Made by a program: the position numbers and the translations under genes. The notes under the pieces were generated by a model. It did no database searches. It was not told where the DNA came from and was given only the letters and a program-made list of their open reading frames with translations. This document shows positions 18,131 to 27,588 of a stretch of 64,000 nt of DNA, piece after piece (the first letter of the stretch is position 1; each line of letters opens with the position of its first letter). The DNA is taken from contig BPGJ01000004.1 in assembly GCA_026002975.1 (NCBI GenBank), positions 1 to 64,000 of the forward strand, in the 5' to 3' direction. The stretch comes from Acidimicrobiia bacterium (GTDB lineage Bacteria; Actinomycetota; Acidimicrobiia; Spongiisociales; ZC4RG35).

Positions 18131-19274
18131 GGTGAACATCGGTCTGGTGGGAACCGGCTTCATCGCCTCCAACCTCGCCCGGGAGATCTGGAGGAGGGAC
18201 GGGTTCAGAGTGTCATCGGTGTTGACCCGACGCACCCCCGAAGAGGTCGGCGGTTTCCCCGACTCGCTGCTAACCGGATCACCCGAAGAGCTGGTGAAAC
18301 GAAGCGACGTGGTGGTGGAGTGTTCGGGAGACCCGGTGTGGGCCTTCGACGTGGTCGGACAGGCAGTGGACGCGGACCGTCCGGTGGTGACCATGAACAC
18401 CGAGTTCCACATCACGTGCGGCTCCTACTTCGTGGGTCGGGGAATCGTCACCGAGGCGGCCGGTGACCAGCCGGGCTGCCTGGCGGAGCTGCACCGGGAG
18501 GCGGTGGCCATGGGCTTCCAGCCGATCGCCTACGGGAACATGAAGGGATTCTTGAACCTGGACCCCACCCCGGAAGAGATGCGGTATTGGGGTTCCCGGC
18601 AAGGCATCAGCCTTCCCATGGTGACCGCCTTCACCGACGGGACGAAAGTCCAAGCCGAACAGATCCTGGTGGGGAACCACTTCGGCGCCACCATCGTCAC
18701 CGAAGGGATGCTCGGGGCTCCCGTCGCCGACCAGGAAGAGGCGACCAAGGTGTTGGTGGAAGCCTACGAGAAGGTAGGACGGCCGATAACCGAGTTCGTG
18801 GTGTCCCCCAACTTGCCGCACGGCGTGTTCGTGGTCGCCACCCACGACCCCGAGCAGGCCGCAGCTCTGGCCTACTACAAGCTGGGTCCGGGCCCCTACT
18901 ACACGCTGGTCCGACCGAACATCTTCGTGCATCTCGAGATCCTCAAGACGGTTCGGCGCGCTCTCGAGGGAGAAGTGCTGCTCGACAACGGTGCCCACCC
19001 CCGGCTGTCGTTGGCCGCCACCGCAAAGCGCCCGGTGCCGGCCGGGTCCAAGGTCGGGTCGGCGATCGGCAGCTTCGACTTCCGCGGGTTGGCGGTGAAG
19101 ATCGTCGACCGGCCGGATCACGTGCCGATCGGCCTTCTGAAGAACGCAGTGATCACCCGCGATCTCGATCGGGGCGATGTAGTCACCTGGGACGACGTAG
19201 AGCTGCCTCCGTCGGGAGCCAGAGAGGCTTGGAACCGTATCCGTGAAGGAGCCACCACCCGTGCAGAAGCCTGA
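18120..19274 (+). CDS. NAD(P)-binding oxidoreductase with C-terminal SAF domain
   Basis: The 384-residue protein has a homoserine-dehydrogenase-like Rossmann start ([19 protein letters not shown], about 6-24) and [16 protein letters not shown] near 65-80. It ends with an SAF-type domain (about 320-375: [26 protein letters not shown]), as found in antifreeze-like and altronate/NeuB families. Such proteins occur in sugar and exopolysaccharide gene groups, but the reaction is not known to me. The position between rfbA and an exporter suggests conversion of a sugar or linked acid. It overlaps both neighbours, so it sits in the middle of one operon. Confidence 0.72.
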   Translation: MPAEVNIGLVGTGFIASNLAREIWRRDGFRVSSVLTRRTPEEVGGFPDSLLTGSPEELVKRSDVVVECSGDPVWAFDVVGQAVDADRPVVTMNTEFHITCGSYFVGRGIVTEAAGDQPGCLAELHREAVAMGFQPIAYGNMKGFLNLDPTPEEMRYWGSRQGISLPMVTAFTDGTKVQAEQILVGNHFGATIVTEGMLGAPVADQEEATKVLVEAYEKVGRPITEFVVSPNLPHGVFVVATHDPEQAAALAYYKLGPGPYYTLVRPNIFVHLEILKTVRRALEGEVLLDNGAHPRLSLAATAKRPVPAGSKVGSAIGSFDFRGLAVKIVDRPDHVPIGLLKNAVITRDLDRGDVVTWDDVELPPSGAREAWNRIREGATTRAEA

Positions 19275-21046
19275 CCTCCCGTTGGTCAGGAAGGCCATCT
19301 TCCTCATCGGGCGGCGATTCCGTCGCCATTGGGCAATGGTGGTCGCTCTCACGGTGATGATGGCCTTCCTGGAAGCAGTCGCGGCGGTGGTGGTCTTCGC
19401 CCTCATCCAGCTCCTCGACGATCCCCAAGGTCGGTTTTCGTTGCCGATGGTCGGGCAGTTGCAGCTGGCGGAAGGTGCCGCCAGGCTCTGGTTCCTGGCC
19501 GGTGCCGGCTCGTTCTTCCTGGTGAGGAGCTTGGTGGTGTTGTGGCACCGCTATCTCCAACACAGGACCGAGCAGATGGTGGGGGCGGATCTCGCCGAGC
19601 GCCTCACCCGCGGCTACCTGGCGATGCCCTACCACATGCATCTCCAACGCAACTCCTCGGAACTGATCCGTAACTCCCTCTGGTCGGTGAACGAGGTGGT
19701 GATAAACCTTCTCACCCCGGTGTCGACGATCTTCTCGGAAGGTCTGGTGGCCCTGGCTCTGTTCGTCACGCTGTTCGTGACCTCTCCGGTCGGTGTCGGG
19801 GTAGCGGTGGGCGTCGGTCGCTCCCCTGGTATGGCTGGTACTCCGGGCCGTCCAACCTCGAATCCAACAGTTGGGGAGACAGGCCGAAGATGCCATCGGC
19901 GCGGCCCACAGGCACCTCTCGCAAGCCCTGCACGGAATCCGAGAGGTCAAGGTTTCGGGGAGGGAACCGTTCTTCCTGGCGGGATTCTCACGTCATCGCG
20001 AACTTCTGGCACGAAGCAGGTACAAAGCGGCGGTCCTCCAGGAGGTCCCCAAGGTCAGCCTGGAAACCGTGGTCCTGGTGTCGGTGGTGGCGGTGCTCAG
20101 CATCGTGACCCTCCGGGGAGCCGAGGCATCCGATCTCCTGGCCGTGTTCGGGATCTTCGGTTACGCCACCCTGCGGCTCCTGCCCGGTTTGAACAAGGTC
20201 GTCGCGGCCACCAACCGGCTCCGTTTCGGTCGTGCTGCGGTCGACAACGTGTACCGGGATCTGATCGAGCTCCCTCGTGGAGACGATTGGGAAGACCCGG
20301 AAGAGACCCGACCGCTGGTCCTGCAACGCTCACTGGTGTTGGACCGGGTCGGGTTCCGGTACCCGTCGGCGGCGGTCCCGGCGGTAGACGGGGTGAGCCT
20401 CGAGGTCAGACGAGGCGAATCGATCGGGATCGTCGGATCGACCGGATCCGGTAAGACCACACTCCTCAGCCTGATCGTGGGTTTGCTGGCTCCCGACCAG
20501 GGCCGGATCGAAGTCGACGGTGTCGACATCCACACCAACCTCCGGGGGTGGCAGTCGCAGATCGGGCTGGTGCCACAAGGCGTGTTCCTGCTCGACGACA
20601 CCCTGAGACGGAACATCGCCCTCGGCATCCCCGACGAAGAGATCGATGAAGAGACCCTGCGGGAAGCGGTCGAGTTGGCGCAGCTCACCGAAGTGGTGGC
20701 CTCCCTGCCCGACGGGCTGGACACGCTGGTGGGCGAGAGGGGGGTGCGGCTCTCCGGAGGCCAGAAACAGCGGGTGGCCATAGCCAGAGCCCTCTACCGC
20801 AGACCCCGCCTGCTGGTGTTCGACGAAGGCACCTCGGCGCTCGACAACCTCACCGAAGCCGCACTGTTGGAAGCCCTGGCCAGACTACGAGGAGAGTTCA
20901 CCATGATCACGGTGGCCCATCGGCTCACCACCGTGAAGGACTGTGATCGGGTGGTGCTGATGGTGGACGGGAAGGTAGCCGACGTTGGGAGCTTCACCGA
21001 GCTCACCGAACGCAACTACACCTTCGCCCAGATGGCGAAACGGTGA
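19261..21046 (+). CDS. ABC exporter, fused permease-ATPase, flippase-like (one frameshift)
   Basis: A half-transporter of the MsbA/PglK type, 594 residues after repair. It probably flips a lipid-linked glycan across the membrane. The N-terminal six-helix permease includes WAMVVALTVMMAFLEAVAAVVVFAL. The ATPase carries Walker A IVGSTGSGKTT (about 400), Q-loop LVPQGVFLLDD, signature LSGGQKQRVAIARAL, Walker B LLVFDEGTSALD and H-loop VAHRLT. An extra G at 19809-19811 breaks the permease between VGVAV and ASVAPLVWLVLRAVQ. Translation of the second half alone could start at TTG 19871 but would lack half the membrane domain. GTG 19261 is chosen for the GAAGGAG ten bases upstream; GTG 19243 is possible. 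Confidence 0.8.
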
Positions 21047-21823
21047 TCACGGTCCCCGATACCCTCGAACCACTCTCCGGATTGCCTCTTCCAGCCTGAG
21101 CCCGCCCCTGAGCCGCTCCCGGAAGAAGACGAACCCGTCCGACGCTAGGACCGGACAGCGGTTGATCCGGTGTGGGTCGAACGTCTGGGGATCCGACGCC
21201 GTGCCCCCCAAGACGGCCGACACATACGAATTCCTGACCAGTGGGTCGGCCTGGGGAGACCAGTAGCCCCACGGATAGGCGAAGTGGACCGGTTCCACCC
21301 CGACCCTCTCCCAGATGAGACGGTTGGAGGTCGCGAGCTCTTCCTCGATGTGTTCCGGTTCCAGGTCCCGCAGGTCGGGGTGGGTGTGGGTGTGAGCCCC
21401 GATCGTGGCGAGACCCGATTCGGCCATCAGCGCGATCTGCTTCCAGGTGAGGGGAGGAGCACCCGACATGGGACGCCCCGTTTCGATCGGTTCGGTGGTG
21501 AGGTAGAGGGTAAAGGGCAGCCCCAGCTCCACCAGCACGGGGAACGCATGGTCGAAAACTCCTCGGTAACCGTCGTCGAAGGAAACCACCACCAGCCTCT
21601 CCGACCCGGGATCGTTCCATGCGTCCAACGCATGAGCCAGGGGCACTACCTTTCGATGGTAGGCGAGCCATTCCATGTGGCGTCGAAAGACGTCCGGAAG
21701 TACGTCCATCTGGAGACCCGAACCTGCCCCTACCTGGTGGTAGATGAGGATCCTGGGACCACTCATCGGTGGGCGAATCCGATCCACCAGCACAGACAGC
21801 GCCTTGATGGCCATTCGAAGCAT
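21047..21823 (-). CDS. polysaccharide deacetylase
   Basis: Second carbohydrate-esterase-4-like deacetylase of the locus, 258 residues. The motifs differ from the one at 10559: LIYHQVG (about 27-33), VVVSFDDGYRG (about 78-88, catalytic Asp), GAHTHTHPDL (about 147-156, metal His), and VHFAYPWGYWS near 185. It resembles PgaB/IcaB-type deacetylases. A hydrophobic N-terminus (MAIKALSVLVDRI) precedes the domain. The stop of the Wzz-like gene and this ATG share a base (TGATG at 21823), so the two are coupled. The stop directly abuts the convergent ABC exporter. Confidence 0.85.
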   Translation of the reverse strand: MLRMAIKALSVLVDRIRPPMSGPRILIYHQVGAGSGLQMDVLPDVFRRHMEWLAYHRKVVPLAHALDAWNDPGSERLVVVSFDDGYRGVFDHAFPVLVELGLPFTLYLTTEPIETGRPMSGAPPLTWKQIALMAESGLATIGAHTHTHPDLRDLEPEHIEEELATSNRLIWERVGVEPVHFAYPWGYWSPQADPLVRNSYVSAVLGGTASDPQTFDPHRINRCPVLASDGFVFFRERLRGGLRLEEAIRRVVRGYRGP

Positions 21824-24522
21824 CAGGGGTGGAGAGCCAGCAGCTCTTCGTCCTCCAGGACCGGCACCGCCAGCAGTCCGAGTCGTTGCAGGGGTGCCAG
21901 ATGCGCCGGAATCCCTTCTTCCCACACTGGGCTCCAGCCCCGGGGCTGCTGCTCGGGGGGACGCCACGGGTAGACGATCCTCGCTTCGGGAACGGTCCCC
22001 TCGTACAGCCAGCCGAGGGCGATTCCGAACTCGTGGGCGTCTTCGAGCTGCTCGTCGAGCCGCTCCACCAGCTCCCGGTTTCCGTCCCTCACCGCGGCTC
22101 GGCGTTGCCGTTGCAGAGCGTCGGTCACGGCCGTCACCAGCGACGTACTCAGCAGGTCGAGCCGCTTCCGGTCGAGCCGGCGTCCGTTGACCAACACCTG
22201 GACGGTTCCTCTTCGGCTCCGGAGATGCCAGACGACCGGGTGGCGCTGTGTGCGGGCGACGTGCCGTTCGAAGAACTCCCGGGCCAGCCAGCCGTCGAGG
22301 TCGATCTGTTCGGGTCGGTACCGGCTGGAGAGGATCCGAGCGATCTCCCGTTCCACGAGTTGGCCGTGCCGGGTGCCGAGCTGGTGCCTCAACTCGGCGG
22401 CGAGCCGTGCCCCCACCGAAGGATGACCCCTGACCGAATGGAGCGGCGCGAAACCCAGACGGATCATCGCCTCGGCGGTTTCCTCGCTGACCGTTCCGGA
22501 GGACGCGGAAGCCAACATGACGTCTTCCACCTTTGCCACGACGAACTCGGCCACGGTTTCGTAGCTGTCTTCTGGATCGGAGTCGGTCAGGGCTTCCAAC
22601 ACCTTTTCGCCCAGCGTCCGGGAAGCTTCGCTCGCCGAGGTCGAAGGCTCGTCGCGGTCCAGACTGATCGTCACGCTCGATGCCAGGTCCGGATGCTCAG
22701 CGTGCTTCTGACGGCGACGCTCCTCTGCCGCAGCCACCGCTTTCTCGACCGCCACCGCCGACGCGAGCCGTTCGAGCAGGGAGGTAGTGGCCCCGTCTGC
22801 CCCGGGACGAGGCCTAGGACGCTTCGCTGGAGGAGGTTGTGGTTCCTCTGCGGGCTCGGGCCCCAGACGCGCCCTCACCGGGCGGAACCGCGACACCATG
22901 ACGGCGCCGAGGAGTCTGCCACCTCCCCGACCGAGGAAGGTGACCAGGTCCTCTACCTCGGAAGCCGAGGTCTTGCCCGGCTCCAACACCAACAGACCCG
23001 CGTCCATCCTCTGGAGAAGGATCTGGCCGGAGGGATCCTCGGCGTCCGCCCCTGCTACCACCACCAGGTCGAAGCGGCGACTCGCCTCCTCCAACAACAC
23101 CCGGAGGTGGGGGCCGGCCAGTCGGTCGGCCGGGGACTCCACCACCGCGCCGGCGGGCATGACGACCAGTCCTTCTTTGATCACGATGGCCTCGTCCAAG
23201 GCCTTCGACGCGGCCTGCCGCTGACCCTCGATGTCACCCGCCTCGATCGACAATACGTCCCAGAGGCCCGGCCCCTTCACCCTGAACTCGGGAAGCGGCG
23301 ACGGCGCAGCCAGGTCCGCATCCACCAGCAGCACCGACCACCCGGCGCTGGAGAAGGAAGCCGCCAGGTCGGCGGCCAAGGCATGCACCGAGACCTGACC
23401 GGCTCCCATGCCGGTCACGGCCAGGGTCGCGGGCCGGTCGCCCAGGCGGGCCTCGACAACTGTTCGCAGCGCCTGGATCGCCAACCGCCGGGGATGCCTT
23501 TCGGCGTAGTCGTACCAGGGTACGTCGGTGGTGACCGGTCGGGGTTGTAGTTCCCCCAGAACCGGAATCGACAGGTCGACCGGCAGCCATATCCGCTGCC
23601 GGACCCTGGCGTCGATCACCAGTGCGGACAGCGCCAGCACGAAGCCCCCCAACAAGCCTGCCGTGCCGTTCAGGATGGGACTTCCGGGTGACGGGGTGAG
23701 GTTGAGGAAGGTGACGGGTTCGGCGACGCCTCCACCGGTGACGCCCAGTTTCCTCAGATAGAGCCTCTCGTACTCCAGGGTGAGGAGCTCCAGCCTCCTC
23801 TGGAGAGCGGTCACCTGGAGCTGTTCGGACGTCGGCAGCTCCTCGGAAGGGCGGGGGGGGAGAGCTTCCTTCTCGGCTTTCAGCCTCTCCAGCTCCGCTC
23901 TCACCTTGGCGAGACTCTCCTCCACTACCGGGCGCTCCTCCGGCGAGGCGAGCACCGCCTGAACGGTGAGTTGGACGATCTGGGAGCGGAGTGCCTGGAT
24001 CTGACTGTCGAGGAGGTCGTGTGTCGCGGCCAGCTCCTCCTCCGCCTCGTTGAGCGGCCTCTGAAGCAGGTCGAGTTCCTTCTCCAGCTCGGCGGCCTGG
24101 GTTTCTAGCTGTTCCAGAAGCACGTCGACCTGTTCGCCCACGGTGGGCTCCAGGTCGAGGTAGAGCTGTCTCAGATGCTCGGCCTTGGCGGCGGCTTCGG
24201 CAGGTGTCGACGCCTGGGCGATGAACAGGAGCCGGCCCCCCACGGCGTCGGCCTCGATCAGGTTGGTGGGATCTGCGGTGAGCTCCGCCTGTGCGGCGAA
24301 GACCGCGACCGACAGAGCCTCGCTTATCTCCTGCTCGAGGTCTGCGATGGTCTGGCCCTCGGCGGGTTCGAATCGGATCGGGGCGGTCGCCTGGTAGATC
24401 GGTTCGGCCGAACGGTTGACGATCAGGGTGATGCCGCCGGCGAGCGCGCCGCCGACGAGAGCCAGCAGCAACAGGCTTCGCCACCGGGCCCGGAGGATGC
24501 GGAGGATCCGGTTCAGCTCCAC
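21823..24522 (-). CDS. Wzz/BY-kinase-like chain-length protein with an extra PglX-like C-terminal domain
   Basis: An 899-residue protein with three parts. Residues 1-310: a Wzz-type polysaccharide copolymerase with TM1 at about 17-35, a periplasmic coiled coil (about 110-250) and TM2 at about 286-304. Residues 340-545: a P-loop tyrosine-kinase-like domain that keeps VLLVDADL (397-404, Walker A') but has GMGAGQVSV where Walker A needs GKT/S, so ATP use is doubtful. No C-terminal Tyr cluster is seen. Residues 735-895: REFFERHVARTQRHPVVWHL, then LVNGRRLDRKRL, then AHLAPLQRLGLLAVPVL. This resembles from memory the C-terminal part of PglX/type IIG methyltransferases, with no methyltransferase motifs present. 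It overlaps capD-like by 10 bases and the deacetylase by one. Confidence 0.8.
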   Translation of the reverse strand: MELNRILRILRARWRSLLLLALVGGALAGGITLIVNRSAEPIYQATAPIRFEPAEGQTIADLEQEISEALSVAVFAAQAELTADPTNLIEADAVGGRLLFIAQASTPAEAAAKAEHLRQLYLDLEPTVGEQVDVLLEQLETQAAELEKELDLLQRPLNEAEEELAATHDLLDSQIQALRSQIVQLTVQAVLASPEERPVVEESLAKVRAELERLKAEKEALPPRPSEELPTSEQLQVTALQRRLELLTLEYERLYLRKLGVTGGGVAEPVTFLNLTPSPGSPILNGTAGLLGGFVLALSALVIDARVRQRIWLPVDLSIPVLGELQPRPVTTDVPWYDYAERHPRRLAIQALRTVVEARLGDRPATLAVTGMGAGQVSVHALAADLAASFSSAGWSVLLVDADLAAPSPLPEFRVKGPGLWDVLSIEAGDIEGQRQAASKALDEAIVIKEGLVVMPAGAVVESPADRLAGPHLRVLLEEASRRFDLVVVAGADAEDPSGQILLQRMDAGLLVLEPGKTSASEVEDLVTFLGRGGGRLLGAVMVSRFRPVRARLGPEPAEEPQPPPAKRPRPRPGADGATTSLLERLASAVAVEKAVAAAEERRRQKHAEHPDLASSVTISLDRDEPSTSASEASRTLGEKVLEALTDSDPEDSYETVAEFVVAKVEDVMLASASSGTVSEETAEAMIRLGFAPLHSVRGHPSVGARLAAELRHQLGTRHGQLVEREIARILSSRYRPEQIDLDGWLAREFFERHVARTQRHPVVWHLRSRRGTVQVLVNGRRLDRKRLDLLSTSLVTAVTDALQRQRRAAVRDGNRELVERLDEQLEDAHEFGIALGWLYEGTVPEARIVYPWRPPEQQPRGWSPVWEEGIPAHLAPLQRLGLLAVPVLEDEELLALHP

Positions 24523-26426
24523 GTGGGGATTCCCTCACGCAGATCGATGGGAGTGGGGGTGCCGAGATTCCCTCCGGTGGCCTGGGCGAGGAGGTCGATC
24601 ACGGCCCGGGTGTCACCCTGCTCAGCAGCAGTGACGAGCCGGTCGGCCAGCTCTGCCACGCTCGACGCTGCCGGGACGGGGAGATCGGCCTTGAATATCA
24701 CCGGATTGGGAGTGGGGACCAGCGGCTCCGCCGACAACCTCTCGCTGAGCCGCTCACCTGGACGCCGACCGGTGTATTCGATCTCGATGTCCTTCCCCGG
24801 GGTCAGGCCGGCCAGCCGGATCAGGCGTTTGGCCAGGTCGACGATCTTCACCGGCTCGCCCATGTCCAGCACGAACACTTCGGAACCCTCCGCCAACACC
24901 GCTGCATGGAGCACCAACTGGACGGCTTCGGCCACGGTCATGAAGTAGCGGGTCATCTCAGGGTGGGTGACCGTCACCGGACCTCCCCGTTTGATCTGCT
25001 CGACGAACGTGGGAACCACCGACCCCCGGCTCCCCAACACGTTCCCGAACCGAACCGCGGTGTACACGCATCCGTCCCGCCGCGCAGCCCCTGCCTGTAC
25101 CAGCATCTCGGCGAGGCGTTTCGTAGCACCCATCACGCTGGCAGGATCCACCGCCTTGTCGGTCGAGATGAGCACGAAACGCTCCATCCCCGCCAGCGAG
25201 CCCGCATCGATCACGTTGCGGGTCCCCGCCACGTTGGTCAGCACGGCCTCGTCGGGCTGCGCTTCGAGGACCGGAACGTGTTTCAGCGCCGCGGCATGGA
25301 ACACCACTTGGGGGCGCAGCGTCTGGAACAGTGCGACCAGTTTGGCGCGGCTCCTGACGTCGCAGAGGATCGTCTCGTGTTTGCCGTCCCACCGCAGAGA
25401 GCCCTCGTGGAGAAGGGTCTCGTCCCGGTCCAGGGCGAACACCACCTCGGGCTCGAACTGCAGCACCTGCCTCACCACTTCGGATCCGATGGACCCGCCC
25501 GCTCCGGTGACCATCACCCTCCGCCCCCGAAGCAGGGCGCCGATCGCCTCCAGGTCGGTGACGACCGGCTCCCGCCTCAGCAGGTCCTCGACACTTATGT
25601 CCCGCACGTCCAGGGTGGGGGATCGGTCCGCCATCACGTCTTCCAGGTCGGGAACGATCCGGAGCCGGACTTCGCTCTCCATACAGAGGTCCACCACCTT
25701 CTTCACCAGGTCCGGTCCCCCACCCGCTACCACCACCTGGTCGATCCGCTGTTCCGCCAAAACCCGCTGAAGTTCCGAGATGCCTCCCAGCACGGGGAGC
25801 CCCACCAGCCGCCTGACCGGATCGACAGGAGAGGAGTCGGTGCTGACGAAACCCACGACTTCTCCACCGCTGGCGAGAGCGGGGGCCTCCCTGGCGAAGG
25901 TCGCCGCCGGTGTACCGGTACCGACCACCAGGATCCGCGACGTGGTGGGGGCTCGCTTGAAGGAGAACAGGCGCGACCGGTAACGCACCAGCCCCATTCC
26001 CCCGACGCTGAGCATGGTGCCGGCCAGCACCACCCCGTAGGGAACCACCAGCTCCATTGTCCGTCGTGACAACCCCGAAGCGAGGGCGATCAGCATCCCG
26101 GCCACGGCGTTGGCCACCACGATCTGCCTGGCTTCGGCCAGGCTGGCGTACCGCCAGACGTGCCCGTAGGCGCCGAACACCACGTTGGCTCCCAGGTGGA
26201 CCGCGACGATCAGCGGCATGAGCGCCATGAGATCGACCCAGTAGCGCTGCGGGTCGCCCACCAGAGGGTCGAGCATGCGTATGCCGAGCGCGGTCGTGTA
26301 GGCGCCCACGACGAGGAAGAGGTCGACCGCCGCGAAGGCCAGGTCGGCCCGAACCCGGGAGGCCGCTACGGCTATCGCGCCGCGCCAACCCCCAGCAGAT
26401 GCTCTTCTGTCAGCCTGCCCCGCCAA
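24513..26426 (-). CDS. CapD/WbpM-type nucleoside-diphosphate-sugar epimerase/dehydratase
   Basis: A membrane-bound UDP-GlcNAc 4,6-dehydratase-type enzyme, 637 residues. About four N-terminal helices (residues 25-145) come first. A first Rossmann domain has ILVVGTGTPAATFAREA (about 165-180), and the catalytic SDR domain has VMVTGAGGSIGSEVVRQVL (about 305-323), FHAAALKHVPVLE, ISTDKAVDPASVMGATKRLAE (about 420-440) and RFGNVLGSRGSVVPTFVEQI. All segments are typical and intact. The start is TTG at 26426, supported by GGGAGG five bases upstream; no ATG fits. It begins the minus-strand operon with the Wzz-like protein and deacetylase. Confidence 0.92.
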   Translation of the reverse strand: MAGQADRRASAGGWRGAIAVAASRVRADLAFAAVDLFLVVGAYTTALGIRMLDPLVGDPQRYWVDLMALMPLIVAVHLGANVVFGAYGHVWRYASLAEARQIVVANAVAGMLIALASGLSRRTMELVVPYGVVLAGTMLSVGGMGLVRYRSRLFSFKRAPTTSRILVVGTGTPAATFAREAPALASGGEVVGFVSTDSSPVDPVRRLVGLPVLGGISELQRVLAEQRIDQVVVAGGGPDLVKKVVDLCMESEVRLRIVPDLEDVMADRSPTLDVRDISVEDLLRREPVVTDLEAIGALLRGRRVMVTGAGGSIGSEVVRQVLQFEPEVVFALDRDETLLHEGSLRWDGKHETILCDVRSRAKLVALFQTLRPQVVFHAAALKHVPVLEAQPDEAVLTNVAGTRNVIDAGSLAGMERFVLISTDKAVDPASVMGATKRLAEMLVQAGAARRDGCVYTAVRFGNVLGSRGSVVPTFVEQIKRGGPVTVTHPEMTRYFMTVAEAVQLVLHAAVLAEGSEVFVLDMGEPVKIVDLAKRLIRLAGLTPGKDIEIEYTGRRPGERLSERLSAEPLVPTPNPVIFKADLPVPAASSVAELADRLVTAAEQGDTRAVIDLLAQATGGNLGTPTPIDLREGIPTWS

Positions 26427-26724
26427 TGGACCTCCCTCGGAAGCCGAGGTAACCCGCCTCCGGGATCACTCCTCGTGGTCAGGCTACCACCGGGATCCGA
26501 ATGCGGAAGAGGGCGACCGTGGGTCGGTGGTCCCAAATCTCGGGTCCGCCGCATGTAGAAGCAGATCTCTCGGTTGGTCGCCGGTGTGCTTCTGGCTCCC
26601 CAGCGACCCGTCCCGGGTCGGACGTCCCGCGGGGAATGGGTCCCCCGTCTCATATCGAACCGGTCGGTTACTGCCACACTGGGTGGCCGCTAGGCTCTTG
26701 TTGGGGCAACGGGCTGGAGGTGAG
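26427..26724. other. intergenic region between divergent polysaccharide genes
   Basis: About 300 bases without a convincing gene. It holds the TTG start site of the minus-strand operon and a plus-strand promoter candidate at 26668-26696. No tRNA, riboswitch or repeat was recognised. Confidence 0.6.
26668..26696 (+). promoter_or_regulatory. sigma-70-type promoter candidate
   Basis: TTACTG (26668-26673) and TAGGCT (26691-26696) are separated by 17 bases. The predicted transcript would start near 26703 and carry the GGAGGTGAG ribosome site of the SDR gene at 26725. Confidence 0.45.
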
Positions 26725-27588
26725 ATGAAAGTCCTGGTTACCGGTTCGGCGGGATTCGTCGGCCAACACGTCGTCAGGCGGCTGATCGACGCCGGCCACG
26801 ACGTGAGAGGGTTCGATATTCGACCGACGCCGGGAACGGTCTCCTTCGTGGGCGACCTGACCGACGTGGGTGACGTCAACCGAGCGGTCCGGGACGTCGA
26901 CGCCGTGGCCCACATCGGCGCCATCGGCGACGTGTACCAGGCGGCCAAGGACCCGGTCTTGGCAGCGCGGGTGAACGTGGTGGGCACCGCCAACGTGGTG
27001 GAGGCCGTCCTCGCAGCCGGCGCCCGTCTGGTCTACGCGTCGACCTGGGAGGTGTACGGGGAGCCCGAGTACGAGCCGATCGACGAGGACCATCCGACCC
27101 GACCCGACCATCCGTACAACATCACCAAGCTCGCCGGAGAGTCGCTGGTCCTGGCGGCGTGTCGGCTCAGAGGTCTCAACGGGATCTCCCTCCGTCTGGG
27201 GACGGCGTACGGTCCTGGACTTCGACCCAATTCGGTGTTCCGGATCTTCATCGACCGGGCCAGGAGGAGTGAACCGATCACCATCCAGGGGGACGGCTCC
27301 CAGGGCCGACAGTTCACCCACGTGAGGGACATCGCCGACGCCTTCGAGAAGGCGATCGGGTCGGATGCGACCGGCCAGGCCCTCAACGTGGTCGCACCGT
27401 CGATGGTGTCGATCAAGGAGCTGGCGGAACGGGTGGTGGAGAGATACCCGACCCAACTCGTCTTCGGACCTCCCCGGCCCGGGGACGTCCCCTCTGCCCT
27501 GGTCAGCTCTCAGCGGGCAGCCCAGGTGCTGGGCTGGCGGACTTCGGTCTCCTTCGAGGAGGGGCTCAGAGAACTGCTCGACGAATGA
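26725..27588 (+). CDS. NAD-dependent sugar epimerase (extended SDR)
   Basis: A GalE-like SDR of 287 residues: MKVLVTGSAGFVGQHVVRRL for NAD binding, VDAVAHIGAIGDVY, YASTWEVYGEPEY, and the catalytic YNITK (about 132-136). RLGTAYGPGLRPNSVF and GRQFTHVRDIADAF follow. Unlike the SDR at 16182, the Tyr-x3-Lys pair is intact. The substrate is unresolved. The ATG at 26725 follows GGAGGTGAG directly. Its stop overlaps the next GT4 start (ATGA), opening a four-gene plus-strand operon. Confidence 0.88.
   Translation: MKVLVTGSAGFVGQHVVRRLIDAGHDVRGFDIRPTPGTVSFVGDLTDVGDVNRAVRDVDAVAHIGAIGDVYQAAKDPVLAARVNVVGTANVVEAVLAAGARLVYASTWEVYGEPEYEPIDEDHPTRPDHPYNITKLAGESLVLAACRLRGLNGISLRLGTAYGPGLRPNSVFRIFIDRARRSEPITIQGDGSQGRQFTHVRDIADAFEKAIGSDATGQALNVVAPSMVSIKELAERVVERYPTQLVFGPPRPGDVPSALVSSQRAAQVLGWRTSVSFEEGLRELLDE

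Noticed and set aside
21823..24522. BREX or type IIG restriction-modification gene
   Set aside because: Only a C-terminal region resembles PglX-type proteins. The methyltransferase motifs and partner genes are absent and the context is polysaccharide synthesis.
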